A DNA stretch of 64,000 nucleotides from Chryseolinea sp039930485 (lineage in GTDB: Bacteria; Bacteroidota; Bacteroidia; Cytophagales; Cyclobacteriaceae), in the NCBI GenBank assembly GCA_039930485.1, contig JBDTTT010000003.1:31725-95724 (forward strand). The letters run 5' to 3'. The translations under genes and the position numbers were made by a program. Below the pieces are notes generated by a model. The model was given only the letters and a program-made list of their open reading frames with translations, did no database searches and had not been told where the DNA came from. Of this stretch, positions 1-8,736 are shown in pieces; the first letter of the stretch is position 1, and the number at the start of each line of letters is the position of its first letter.

Positions 1-150
1 TATGCGGATATTCATTGTTCAATAGAACTTGTCAATCTTTTTTGCCGCATTTTACCCCTCATGTTGTCGCTTCTGCACAGCATCAATGTTAAAATGAGAG
101 AGTAGATTTGTCTTGGTCATTCAATGATCACAATCAAAAAAGCAATAATT
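1..150. other. Left edge, no gene seen
   Basis: AT-rich stretch with no open frame of note on either strand. It probably holds the promoter and leader of the DUF1801 gene, but no clear TAnnTTTG box is visible. Confidence 0.4.
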
Positions 151-528
151 ATGAAAAGTAAGGTCGCTGAAAACATCGATGAATATATATCTGGTTTTCC
201 AAAAGATATTCAAAAGCATTTGAAAGAGATGCGCGCTACCATAAAGAAGGCAGCACCAGGAGCGGAAGAAGCAATCAAGTATGCCATACCCACCTATGTA
301 TTGAATGGGAATTTAGTAAGCTTTGCAGCTTTCAAAAATCACATTGGATTTTATCCGGCCCCCAGAGGTGTGGCTGAATTTGAAAAGACACTCTCAAAGT
401 ATGAAGGAGCTAAATCCACCGCTCGTTTCCCAATAGATGAGCCGCTTCCGCTTACGTTAATAAGTAAGATGGTAAAGTTCCTGGTGAAGCGAAGTGAGGA
501 GAAAATGAAATTAAAAAAGAAACAATAG
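151..528 (+). CDS. DUF1801 (YdhG-like) domain protein
   Basis: Small cytoplasmic protein of about 125 residues matching the DUF1801/YdhG fold, sometimes annotated as an iron-chaperone-like family but without a proven reaction. Visible features are the N-terminal helix around NIDEYISGFP, the central KYAIPTY and NHIGFYPAPRG strands typical of the family, and a Lys-rich tail. An in-frame ATG at 124 exists, but the ATG at 151 matches the usual family start. It stands alone, convergent with the MORN_2/TonB gene on the other strand, with only about 10 bp between them. The function call goes no further than the family. Confidence 0.8.
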   Translation: MKSKVAENIDEYISGFPKDIQKHLKEMRATIKKAAPGAEEAIKYAIPTYVLNGNLVSFAAFKNHIGFYPAPRGVAEFEKTLSKYEGAKSTARFPIDEPLPLTLISKMVKFLVKRSEEKMKLKKKQ

Positions 529-538
529 CTAAAGCCTG

Positions 539-1657
539 CTAACCCAACTTAAATTTCATAGGGAATACAAATCGAGTCCGTACGGGTTTACTATTTTGCC
601 TCCCGGGTTCCCAAGGTGACGTGAGCTTGATAACCCGAATAGCCTCTTGATCACAATCCGGATGGATTCCTTTAATGACTTCAACATTTTGGATTGTACC
701 ATCCTTTTCAACAATGAATTGAAGCATGACAGTGCCTTCAATTCCCATTCTTCTGGGTTCAGCAGGAAACTTCAGATTTTTATTTATTATCTTAATCAAA
801 CTTTCAATACCTCCTTTCGGAAGAGCCATTTCCTCAACAACAGTAAAAATTAGATTCTCTGTATCGGTTGTATCTTTTGGGTCGCGGTACTTTGGTAAAA
901 ATTTCAGAAAGGGATAATCCTTTTGAGTAATAGATCTTAGAACAGTAAACGACTCAATAATGCCGTGTTTATAATGGGGTAGCAGTTCGTTCGAAAACGG
1001 ATTATTCTGATACTGTATATTCACTTCTTTTTTCTCAGGATAGGTTAGATCTTGAAGCAGTGTGCCTCTTTTAAATTTTCCGTCCTTGAATTTCTCTTCA
1101 TAAATTTTTGCACCAGATTCAAATCGACCGATCCAATCTCCATCTTTCTTTCCATTCGCAAAATGACCTTCAATAATAATTCTTTCGGGTGATCGATATT
1201 TTTCATATGTATATTGCCAATCACCTGTTCCATTTTCTAAAACCTTTTTACCGTTTTGATCGAAAAACGAGTTGATGAAAAAACCATCTTCATTGAAAAT
1301 AATTTCTTGCATGAGATTTCCATTTTCATAGAAATATTTCCAGATACCCACGCGCTTATCATTTTGGAATTCACCTTCTGATTCAATTTGGCCTGAATCA
1401 TAGTACTGTGTAAACAATCCGTTCTTTACACCAGCTTTATACGTACCAACCATTACGAGTTTACCTTTCGAAGTAAAATCGCGTACTTCTCCCACAAAGC
1501 TGACGTGGGTTGTGTCAAAGACAGAAGCTCTGAAATAGAAGCAAGAATCTCTTTTAGTGAGCTCCCAATATTTGTTGTAATAGAACCTACCATTAATTTG
1601 ACTTTCACTTTGACTAAAAATTAAAACAAAGCATAAAGGCAACAGCAATTTTCTCAT
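539..1657 (-). CDS. Secreted MORN_2-repeat protein with C-terminal TonB domain
   Basis: About 372 residues. A cleavable-looking signal peptide (MRKLLLPLCFVLIFSQS) is followed by several YwqK/MORN_2 repeats (patterns such as G.W.YFYENGNL and G.FTQYYDSGQ) and a TonB C-terminal domain in the last ~80 residues (MGIEGTVMLQFIVEKDG, EAIRV, FPMKFKLG). TonB C-domains normally contact outer-membrane receptors or partner proteins. Here there is no ordinary N-terminal membrane anchor or Pro-rich linker, so classical energy transduction is doubtful. The ATG at 1657 is chosen over the ATG at 1681 because 1681 lies inside the proposed -7 promoter box. It is divergent from a second TonB gene. Confidence 0.8.
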   Translation of the reverse strand: MRKLLLPLCFVLIFSQSESQINGRFYYNKYWELTKRDSCFYFRASVFDTTHVSFVGEVRDFTSKGKLVMVGTYKAGVKNGLFTQYYDSGQIESEGEFQNDKRVGIWKYFYENGNLMQEIIFNEDGFFINSFFDQNGKKVLENGTGDWQYTYEKYRSPERIIIEGHFANGKKDGDWIGRFESGAKIYEEKFKDGKFKRGTLLQDLTYPEKKEVNIQYQNNPFSNELLPHYKHGIIESFTVLRSITQKDYPFLKFLPKYRDPKDTTDTENLIFTVVEEMALPKGGIESLIKIINKNLKFPAEPRRMGIEGTVMLQFIVEKDGTIQNVEVIKGIHPDCDQEAIRVIKLTSPWEPGRQNSKPVRTRFVFPMKFKLG

Positions 1658-1674
1658 AGCATTATGAATTGATA

Positions 1675-1708
1675 CAAACATAAGAAAACTCTTTAACTAC
1701 AATACAAA
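1675..1708 (-). promoter_or_regulatory. Bacteroidota-type promoter of the MORN_2/TonB gene
   Basis: Read on the minus strand: TTTG (1708-1705), 22 nt, then TATGTTTG (1682-1675), matching the TTTG / TAnnTTTG consensus with slightly long spacing. Transcription would begin near 1670, which supports the ATG at 1657. Confidence 0.5.
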
Positions 1709-1860
1709 CTTTGTTTTGATAACAGCCGTGAGGTGGCGCAAAAATGCCTCCCAATACATAATCTTTCAAAGTTCCTGCAAATATTTCACACTTTGCTGTG
1801 ACCTTCTTCAATTTGCTACATTCTAGATTCAGTATTTAGTACAACTAAACCATCTGAACT

Positions 1861-2652
1861 ATGAAAACAGAAAATTCAGTTTCAAAGACGTGGGATGACA
1901 TGGTTTTTGAGAATCGCAATCATGAGTATGGAGCGTATGCAATCCGGAAATCATATTCGGATAACGTACTCTCTGGTGCATTTTTTAGTATATTAACAGG
2001 TGTGCTGGTATTGCTTATTCCGTTTTTGTCTTCAATGATGAGGGGCGAAAGTGTTTCAGCAAGCCCTGATTTAATCAAGGATGACTTGCCACTTATTTTT
2101 ACTCAAAAACCATTAGTTGAAGTTGAGACTAGACCTGAACAGGTTCAGCCGGTAAGAGCGGAGAATGTTAATTTGCCACCAAGAGTAACTACTGAAATAA
2201 CGGAGACAGTAGTACCTACTAATACTGAAGTAATGGCATCTCTTCAGAATAATTCTGATGCACAAGTTGGTGAACCAGTAACGACTTCTAATGTTGGTGT
2301 AGGTATTATAGAACCTCCTGTAATTGTTGAACCTTCCGTATTTATTGTTGTTGAAGTAATGCCAGAGTATGAAGGTGGATTACAAGCCATGTATAAGTTT
2401 ATTCAAAAGAAAATGCGCTATCCTGGCGTGGCCGAGCGCAATGAAATACAGGGAACAGTATATGTAAGCTTTGTAGTAGACGCTAGTGGAAAGGTGGTAG
2501 ATGTAGGAATTGTAAAGGGAGTAAGTGCTGACTTGGATAAAGAAGCAGCTCGCGTAATCGCCATGATGCCGGGTTGGAAAGCTGGCAAGCAACATGACAA
2601 AAATGTTTCGGTACGAATGACGTTGCCGATTAAGTTTCAGCTTAATCACTAG
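1861..2652 (+). CDS. TonB family energy-transducer protein
   Basis: 263 residues with the usual Bacteroidota TonB layout: a short cytoplasmic N-terminus containing the lineage-typical HEYGAYAIRKSY motif, one transmembrane helix at about 38-56 (ILTGVLVLLIPFLSSM), a periplasmic linker rich in Pro, Val and Thr, and a TonB_C domain from about residue 170 (MPEYEGGLQAMYKFI, GTVYVSFVVDASGKV, WKAGKQHDKNV, LPIKFQLNH). By family it would link the inner-membrane ExbBD motor to outer-membrane receptors, though no exbBD lies nearby. It is followed by a hairpin terminator, so it is probably monocistronic. Confidence 0.9.
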   Translation: MKTENSVSKTWDDMVFENRNHEYGAYAIRKSYSDNVLSGAFFSILTGVLVLLIPFLSSMMRGESVSASPDLIKDDLPLIFTQKPLVEVETRPEQVQPVRAENVNLPPRVTTEITETVVPTNTEVMASLQNNSDAQVGEPVTTSNVGVGIIEPPVIVEPSVFIVVEVMPEYEGGLQAMYKFIQKKMRYPGVAERNEIQGTVYVSFVVDASGKVVDVGIVKGVSADLDKEAARVIAMMPGWKAGKQHDKNVSVRMTLPIKFQLNH

Positions 2653-2699
2653 GTGTTAGGATTCGTTAGCTGTAATATTTCTAATAGGTACAGTTTTTT

Positions 2700-2753
2700 A
2701 TAGAACACATTGGTTTAGCCGTATACGCTATCTCTTTTGTGTTCTATTTTTTT
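2700..2753 (+). terminator. Rho-independent terminator after the tonB gene
   Basis: ATAGAACACA (2700-2709) pairs perfectly with TGTGTTCTAT (2738-2747) and is followed by a T run. The 28-nt loop is long, so the hairpin is less compact than usual. Confidence 0.6.
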
Positions 2754-2897
2754 GTGAGACTTTTAATTAGGTCTCGCAACACGCAAAAAGTTATTGTGAA
2801 GCAAGACAATGTTGATTTAAAGGGAGAGTATTCTGCTGCCTGGGAAAAGGCTGATGAAAAATGGCTGATAAAGAGAATGATTACAAAGACTGAATAA
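2754..2897 (+). pseudogene. Probable C-terminal remnant of a DUF4440/SnoaL-like protein
   Basis: An open frame of about 47 codons begins with a possible GTG at 2754 or 2796 and ends in TAA at 2895-2897. Its last 35 residues (VKQDNVDLKGEYSAAWEKAD, then KWLIKRMITKTE) resemble the final beta strands of DUF4440/NTF2-like proteins, which commonly read KG.Y...W.K.DG.W.I.R. The N-terminal three quarters of the fold is missing and no convincing start is seen, so a decayed gene is likelier than a working one. Recognition is by pattern only. Confidence 0.4.
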
Positions 2898-2904
2898 TAT
2901 GTCG

Positions 2905-2932
2905 GTATAGAGTATAGTTAGAAGTTGAAGTG
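2905..2932 (+). repeat. 7-bp-periodic tract
   Basis: Reads in register as GTATAGA, GTATAGT, TAGAAGT, TGAAGTG. It is one member of a family of heptamer tracts found in spacers across the window. Confidence 0.45.
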
Positions 2933-2981
2933 CCGGAAGTGCATTTTATAAATCGTAAGATTGGAATATCTTTACTATCCT

Positions 2982-3794
2982 ATGCCTCCTAAAAGTACAC
3001 CGGATTTTTCCTACCGATCAAAGGACATCATCATCAGCTCTGTTATTTCTATTGTCATTACCCTCGTGTTCGGATATTATTTTTTATTCGTAGGTATTCG
3101 GGAACGAAGACCAACGTTCTATGTTGACCCTACACGTACTACCATTCTCGATAAGGAAAATGCTGCCAGTGCACCGTTACTATTATTGAAATCCAATGGC
3201 GACACCATTAACTCAAGTGTGACCTCTGTCTATTTTTATTTTTTCAATCAAGGAGAGGAAACAATAAAGCCGCAAAACATTTATGCACCTTTAAAAATTG
3301 TATTAAGCGATAGTGCGGAAATCCTTGATTTTAAAATATTAAAAGTAGCGCGGACGGTTTCCGGGATAGAAGTATCACTCGATACACTTGGAAATTCTTT
3401 AGACATCAGATTGAAGGCGATGGAAAGAGATGATGGCGTTGTTGGTCAAATTATTTTTGAAGGTAAGAAAGAGGCCTCCATTGTTCTTGAAGGAGGCGTT
3501 GATGGAGTTAAACATTTTGAAACACATTTATCGAGTATCAATCCGCTCTATTTTATGGCGGCCATTGTCATTTTCTTAATCGCGGCTTATGTGTTTTTGA
3601 TCATGAGCAAGCGCAATCCAAAAAACTCTTCGAAATTGCTTTTCTTCTTTTCAGCAATTCCTATACTGTATTTATTATTGATGCTTTATAAGACACAGTG
3701 GTTCGTAAGCCAGGAAGTGCCCGATACACTTCAGATTGAACAATATCAGGAAGAAAAAAGTAATTGGTATATTCCGGCTTGGTTTAAGCGTTAG
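2982..3794 (+). CDS. Membrane protein of unknown function
   Basis: 270 residues, not recognised as a named family. One transmembrane helix lies near the N-terminus (about residues 15-38, IISSVISIVITLVFGYYFLF). An extracytoplasmic beta-rich domain of about 140 residues follows, then two closely spaced helices near the C-terminus (FMAAIVIFLIAAYVFLI and LLFFFSAIPILYLLLML). The ATG at 2982 is preferred over an upstream in-frame TTG at 2961. Neighbours give no functional hint. Confidence 0.7.
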   Translation: MPPKSTPDFSYRSKDIIISSVISIVITLVFGYYFLFVGIRERRPTFYVDPTRTTILDKENAASAPLLLLKSNGDTINSSVTSVYFYFFNQGEETIKPQNIYAPLKIVLSDSAEILDFKILKVARTVSGIEVSLDTLGNSLDIRLKAMERDDGVVGQIIFEGKKEASIVLEGGVDGVKHFETHLSSINPLYFMAAIVIFLIAAYVFLIMSKRNPKNSSKLLFFFSAIPILYLLLMLYKTQWFVSQEVPDTLQIEQYQEEKSNWYIPAWFKR

Positions 3795-3905
3795 AATGGA
3801 CTTTCAGTATTTTGATCTGTCTGAACAAAATACATATACCGTCAATCAAATGTTAAGTTGAAGATTGAACTCATCTGTATATCTTCAAGACAAAATAATT
3901 TCGCC

Positions 3906-4898
3906 ATGCGCATCATCTTCGTTCTGCTACTGATAACAACTTCCTTTCAGATGTTTGCTCAGAAAACAAAACCTGAGAAAATTATTTTAGATACTGATTT
4001 TGGAAATGATTGTGACGATGCTGGTGCGTTAGCCATTCTCCATCAAATGGTCTATAAAGGTGAGGCTGAAATTCTGGCAACGATGTATCCCATGAATGAT
4101 GAATGGGGTGCTTCTGCCATTGATGCGGTCAATACCTACTATGGAAACCCCAATATTCCCATCGGAACATATAAAGGAAGTTATGTATACAAAGGCAAGC
4201 ACAATGATTTTTACAACAGTAAACTAGCGAATGATTTTCCAAATGATTTAAAGACTGGGCATAACGCTCCCGATGCTATTGCTCTATATCGTAAAATTCT
4301 TTCTTCACAACCAGATAAGAGTGTCACTATAATCGTCATCGGACCTCAGCGATTACTAGCGGATTTATTATTGTCGAAGCCTGATTCGATAAGCAAACTG
4401 GATGGCATGCAATTAGTAAAAAAGAAAGTAAAGAAATTAGTTTCGATGGGAGCGGAGTATCCCAAGGGTAATGAGTGGAACATTCGGATTTGTCCAGATG
4501 GTGCAAAGCTTGTGGCGGAACAATGGCCAACACCCATTGTATATTCAGGTTTTGAAATCGGCAAACCAATTATGACAGGAGAACGATTAATCACAGAGAC
4601 GCCCGAAGAGAATCCGGTACGTGTAGCTTTTGAAACCAACCCAATGGTAGACGAAAAAAAGAATCGACATAGTTGGGATGAAACGGCTGTATTGTTTGGC
4701 GTCCGTGGGCTGAAAGATTATTGGACAATGTCATCAGGGAAACTTCAGATTGCAGAAGATGGAAAGAATACCTGGATTACTCCGGGAAAGACTCATCAAT
4801 ACCTTGTTGCAAAAATGCCGATCGTGGATATGAAGAAAGTTCTGGAAGATATGATGGTTGCTCCTCCTGTAGGGAGGGATATTTTAAAAGCGAAGTAG
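3906..4898 (+). CDS. Secreted inosine-uridine-type nucleoside hydrolase
   Basis: 330 residues. The signal peptide MRIIFVLLLITTSFQMFAQ is followed by the nucleoside-hydrolase Asp cluster (LDTDFGNDCDDAGAL), the Ca2+-binding and ribose-binding site of the IU-nucleoside hydrolase fold. A later Asn-rich segment (SMGAEYPKGNEWNI) fits the family's NxxxD-type region. It should split N-glycosidic bonds of nucleosides in the periplasm or outside the cell. The ATG at 3906 is chosen because it starts the signal peptide; an in-frame TTG lies at 3858. It ends 2 nt before the GNAT gene, suggesting co-transcription. Confidence 0.85.
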   Translation: MRIIFVLLLITTSFQMFAQKTKPEKIILDTDFGNDCDDAGALAILHQMVYKGEAEILATMYPMNDEWGASAIDAVNTYYGNPNIPIGTYKGSYVYKGKHNDFYNSKLANDFPNDLKTGHNAPDAIALYRKILSSQPDKSVTIIVIGPQRLLADLLLSKPDSISKLDGMQLVKKKVKKLVSMGAEYPKGNEWNIRICPDGAKLVAEQWPTPIVYSGFEIGKPIMTGERLITETPEENPVRVAFETNPMVDEKKNRHSWDETAVLFGVRGLKDYWTMSSGKLQIAEDGKNTWITPGKTHQYLVAKMPIVDMKKVLEDMMVAPPVGRDILKAK

Positions 4899-4900
4899 CA

Positions 4901-5407
4901 ATGCATTATATTCTGGAGACAGAACGGCTGAGACTTCGGCAACTTGAATTAACGGATGCTCAGTTTATTGTTGAGCTGGTGAATACACCCGGATGGCTCA
5001 GGTTTATAGGTGACCGAAATATCAAGACGAATGAAGATGCCATTCGATATCTTCAAAATGGTCCACTAAAAAGTTATAAGGAAAATGGATTTGGATTGCT
5101 GTTGGTTGAATTGAAAAGTGATCAAATTTCAATAGGAACGTGTGGCATTCTCAAAAGAGACAGTTTAGAAAATCCGGATATTGGTTTTGCCTTTTTGCCT
5201 GAGTTCACAGGAAAGGGTTATGCATTCGAAGTTGCGCATGCAACATTGACGTATGCCAAGGATGAACTAAAGTTAGAAACTATTTATGCTATTACGATTC
5301 CCTCGAACATAAAGTCAATTCAGCTATTGAAGAAAATGGGACTGGGGTTTGTAAAAACAATTTATGATCCGAAGGACAATTCTGAATTACTGTTGTATAG
5401 CAATTAA
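4901..5407 (+). CDS. GNAT family N-acetyltransferase (RimJ/RimL-like)
   Basis: 168 residues, starting with the canonical ETERLRLRQLELTDAQFI of RimJ/RimL-type acetyltransferases. The acetyl-CoA-binding core appears as IGFAFLPEFTGKGYAFEVA (motif A) followed by YAITIPSNIKSIQLLKKMG. It would transfer acetyl from acetyl-CoA to an unidentified amine. The ATG at 4901 lies directly after the nucleoside hydrolase stop; an upstream in-frame extension is only the overlap with that gene. Confidence 0.9.
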   Translation: MHYILETERLRLRQLELTDAQFIVELVNTPGWLRFIGDRNIKTNEDAIRYLQNGPLKSYKENGFGLLLVELKSDQISIGTCGILKRDSLENPDIGFAFLPEFTGKGYAFEVAHATLTYAKDELKLETIYAITIPSNIKSIQLLKKMGLGFVKTIYDPKDNSELLLYSN

Positions 5408-5442
5408 AGTATACGGCTGATAGTTTCTATTCGTCCTGGTGA

Positions 5443-8052
5443 TTATTCGCTTCGTAATGTTTTAGAAGGACTAGTCGAAATGGTTTTCATTCCTTGCACC
5501 CAGACGATGAGCGCAATGATCGTCACAACACCTGCACAGGTAATAAAATAAATCCACCATGGCATAGGTGTTCGATAAGCGAAGCCCTGAAGCCAATGAT
5601 CGGCAGCATACCAAGCCAAGGGCACAGCAATTAAAGTTGAAACGATCAGTACCAGTGTAAACTCATTAAACAACATCAACAATGCTTGCATAACAGATGC
5701 ACCAAAAACTCTGCGCACACTTATTTCTTTTGTCTTGCGCAAGGCATTGAATGTTGCTAATCCAATTATACCAAGCCCGGCAATTATTAACGTGATCGTG
5801 GTGAAAAGTAATACTAACCGAGAAGCAATGATTTCAGTTTTATATAAATCATCGAACGTTTCATCCTGGAACCAATACTTCATTGTAAAGCTTGGTTCAA
5901 AACTCTTGTAAACTTTTGAGACGGTCGCCATTGCTTGCTGCGTGGAACCCGATTGATATCGCACATACAGTGCGGAAACATGTTCGTAATCTATATGATA
6001 GAGGATAACGGGTTGACGAACCTCATGCAAGGATTCAGTATGAAAATCATTAACCACTCCAATGATTACACATGTGCTCTCACCGATTTTTATTTCCTCC
6101 CCAATTGGATTCTCTAGTCCCATCGCCTTAACAGCATCTTCGCTTACAAGAACTTCCGTTCTCATTGAGTCCATTGGTTGTGATTGAAAGTTTCGGCCTT
6201 CCAGTATTTTCAAGCCCAGGGTTTCGGGGAATTCAGGACTACACCCAATCGTTTTAAATGAAATGCGTAAGTCTTTGGGTTTGCCCGGCCAGCTAACACC
6301 TGTGTTTCCCCCTCCGGTATTAAGGGGATTGACATTTGAAGCTGCCACACCTAAGATGGAAGCATCTTTACTTAATTCATTTTTGAAACTCGCAAACTTT
6401 TTCAACAATGGAAATGTAGGTTCGATGCGAACCATGTTACTACGATCAAATCCGATGTTTTTGTTGGTAACGAAATTTAATTGATAGTACAATACACCAC
6501 TAAAGATGATGATACCAATGGAGACGCTAAGTTGTACAACCAGTAATGATTTTCGGAATCGTTGAGATCCGGATGCATTATTGGTAAGCTGATTTTTTAA
6601 AATTCGGATCGGTTGGAATGAAGACAATATCAACGAAGGATAAATACCTGCCAGCAGGGCAACCACCAGAAGGAAGCTGAATAGGTATAGCGGCATTAAT
6701 CCTGAAACAATATTTAGGCTAATGGGCTCAGTGAGTAATGTATTGAAAATGGGCAGCATTAATTGAGCAGCTACAACGGATAGCACAAAGGCGAAGAATA
6801 CCAGGAGAAATGATTCACCCATAAATTGAGCGATAATTGTTCCGCGCACGGCACCCGTTACTTTTCGAATTCCAATCTCCTTTGCTCGCAACGTTGCTCG
6901 CGCAGTAGACATGTTCACAAAATTGATCACGGCCATAATCACCACCAATCCACCGATGATGATAAATAAAATGACATACTCAATGCGCCCGCCTGTATTT
7001 TTGCCTCCTTCGAATTTGCTTTTCAAATGCCAGTCGGTAACAGGGTAGGCCTGATAACTTATTTTCTGTGCTTTGTATTCTTCGGTTACAACACGTACAT
7101 CATTTAACTTTTTGGTAAGCTGTTCTGCAGAGATGTTTGTATTTGTTTTGACATACATATTGAAAAAATTCTGCGCGAATCCTTCATCATTAATACCCCA
7201 TTGTTTTTTAAGGATGGCGTACGGAAGGGCAAAATCAAATTGAAGAGAAGAGTTAGAGGAGATATTTTTAAAAATGGAGACAACGGCTACCTCTCGGGTG
7301 TCATCAATTTTAATGGTCTTTCCTATGGGATTAACATTTCCATAAAGAGCCAACGCCATTTTTTCGGAGATTGCAATGTTGGCGCTTCCCTTAAGTGGAT
7401 TTTGATCACCCTCTAAAATAGGAAAGTTGAAAGCTAGAAACAGATTTTCATTTGCATAGACACCATTCATGTAGATGCATTCATTTGTCTTTCCTTCAGG
7501 ACGGAAGCACAGTTCGTGCGGCCATCGCTCTCCTGGTGAAACGCTAACAAGGGTTTCTACTTCTGGAACAGAAGACAGATCAATAACACACGATGCAACA
7601 TCGTATGTTTGAACATCTCCATTTGCTTCTACATGTGTGAGTATTTTAAAAATCCTGTCTGGTTCAGTGTGAAACCGATCGAAAGAATATTCATGCGCGA
7701 CCCAGAGGATAATCAATATGGCACACGTAAACCCGGCCGATAAACCAAATACATTAAGAAAGGAGTGACCTGGCTGGCGTAGAAAATTACGCACGGTTAC
7801 GACAAGTATATTTTTAAGCATAGCAATCGATAGTTGAGATTGGTAATGATTTGTTTTGGTCTTGTTAATATTTTTCCACCGAAAGAATCGAAGGACATTC
7901 CAAATGAATTGAAGGTTGGCTAACCACTTACTTTCTTCTGCCTTGCGATAATACAATTCGTATGCATCGCCCTGGATTTCTTCAAGTAAATCCGGACGAC
8001 AGTACCACACCAGAAATCGATCAGCCCATTTGGGTGGCGTTATTTGTTTCAT
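5443..8052 (-). CDS. FtsX/MacB-type ABC transporter permease with N-terminal prefix domain
   Basis: 869 residues. Residues 1-80 (PPKWADRFLVWYCRPDLLEE, GDAYELY) form the permease prefix domain 2 seen in PadR-linked permeases. Two MacB_PCD/FtsX repeats follow, each with a periplasmic domain and a four-helix FtsX module; markers are RNFLRQPGHSFLNVFGLSAG, ARATLRAKEIGIRKVTGA and ALRKTKEISVRRVFGA. It is probably part of a MacB-like ABC system exporting peptides or lipids, or signalling across the inner membrane. No ATPase gene is adjacent. It overlaps the upstream PadR gene by 4 bp (ATGA), so translation is coupled. Confidence 0.9.
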   Translation of the reverse strand: MKQITPPKWADRFLVWYCRPDLLEEIQGDAYELYYRKAEESKWLANLQFIWNVLRFFRWKNINKTKTNHYQSQLSIAMLKNILVVTVRNFLRQPGHSFLNVFGLSAGFTCAILIILWVAHEYSFDRFHTEPDRIFKILTHVEANGDVQTYDVASCVIDLSSVPEVETLVSVSPGERWPHELCFRPEGKTNECIYMNGVYANENLFLAFNFPILEGDQNPLKGSANIAISEKMALALYGNVNPIGKTIKIDDTREVAVVSIFKNISSNSSLQFDFALPYAILKKQWGINDEGFAQNFFNMYVKTNTNISAEQLTKKLNDVRVVTEEYKAQKISYQAYPVTDWHLKSKFEGGKNTGGRIEYVILFIIIGGLVVIMAVINFVNMSTARATLRAKEIGIRKVTGAVRGTIIAQFMGESFLLVFFAFVLSVVAAQLMLPIFNTLLTEPISLNIVSGLMPLYLFSFLLVVALLAGIYPSLILSSFQPIRILKNQLTNNASGSQRFRKSLLVVQLSVSIGIIIFSGVLYYQLNFVTNKNIGFDRSNMVRIEPTFPLLKKFASFKNELSKDASILGVAASNVNPLNTGGGNTGVSWPGKPKDLRISFKTIGCSPEFPETLGLKILEGRNFQSQPMDSMRTEVLVSEDAVKAMGLENPIGEEIKIGESTCVIIGVVNDFHTESLHEVRQPVILYHIDYEHVSALYVRYQSGSTQQAMATVSKVYKSFEPSFTMKYWFQDETFDDLYKTEIIASRLVLLFTTITLIIAGLGIIGLATFNALRKTKEISVRRVFGASVMQALLMLFNEFTLVLIVSTLIAVPLAWYAADHWLQGFAYRTPMPWWIYFITCAGVVTIIALIVWVQGMKTISTSPSKTLRSE

Positions 8053-8387
8053 GCTATTCTGAATTGCAAGGCAATCTTGGGTATCATGTTGAATAATTGT
8101 GATCGCAATTCATTTGCTTCTTCCAGTGCGCGTTTCCCGGCAGCAGTTAAAAGGAAGATTCTTTTCCTTCGACCACCGCGTTCCGGGGATGGATCTCCCA
8201 TTTTTGATTTTAATAAACCCTTTTCTTCCAACCGTGTTAGCACAGAATGGATGGCACTAATATTCAAACTTCGGCCAGCTTGTCTTTCAATTTCGTCCAT
8301 TACAGCCACGCCATAGGCTTCAGGATAAAGAATGCCAACGTGTAAAAGCACCAGTTCTTCCAGCTCGCCCAAATAGATACCTTTCAT
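8049..8387 (-). CDS. PadR family transcriptional regulator
   Basis: 112 residues with the PadR winged helix: LGELEELVLLHVGIL, the recognition-helix region LNISAIHSVLTRLEEKGLL, and the wing RGGRRKRIFLLTAAGKRAL. It is predicted to repress its own operon and the permease it overlaps (start of the permease at 8052). Single-gene PadR-permease pairs are a recurring arrangement in Bacteroidota and Acidobacteriota. The inducer is unknown. Confidence 0.93.
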   Translation of the reverse strand: MKGIYLGELEELVLLHVGILYPEAYGVAVMDEIERQAGRSLNISAIHSVLTRLEEKGLLKSKMGDPSPERGGRRKRIFLLTAAGKRALEEANELRSQLFNMIPKIALQFRIA

Positions 8388-8736
8388 AAATTCGGATGTG
8401 ATTAGTTCTGCAAACGTGAAAGTAATTGATATGTTTCAGTTTTGTAGGAGTATTGTGAAAAATATTTTATCAGTTAGAATTTATAATTGACTTTCTAACC
8501 ATTAAGCATGATTGGTAATAGTGGAGAACGGGATCCAAGGTGAGTTTTTAAGAATATTTTTTTACATTCGTTAAGGTGTCATGCTTGTTGCATATCTGAA
8601 TCAGCAAATACATTATCAACGTTGCAATCATTTCACCGGGGTCAACCTTTTACGATTTGAAATTGAAGAGCTAATAATTCGATTTACCGGGAATACGAAT
8701 CTATAATCCAATATATTTGACAATTGTGGTTAAACT
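8388..8736. other. Divergent intergenic region padR / DUF1624 gene
   Basis: 349 bp with no coding frame. It holds the divergent promoters of padR (leftward) and the DUF1624 gene (rightward, see 8712-8719). No clear PadR palindrome was found by eye. Confidence 0.5.
8712..8719 (+). promoter_or_regulatory. -7 promoter box TATATTTG
   Basis: Exact match to TAnnTTTG, 17 nt upstream of the ATG at 8737. No good TTTG is found at the expected upstream distance. Confidence 0.45.

Noticed and set aside
4721..4900. N-terminal extension of the GNAT gene overlapping the nucleoside hydrolase
   Set aside because: The extension is out-of-frame shadow of the hydrolase; GNAT similarity begins at the ATG at 4901.
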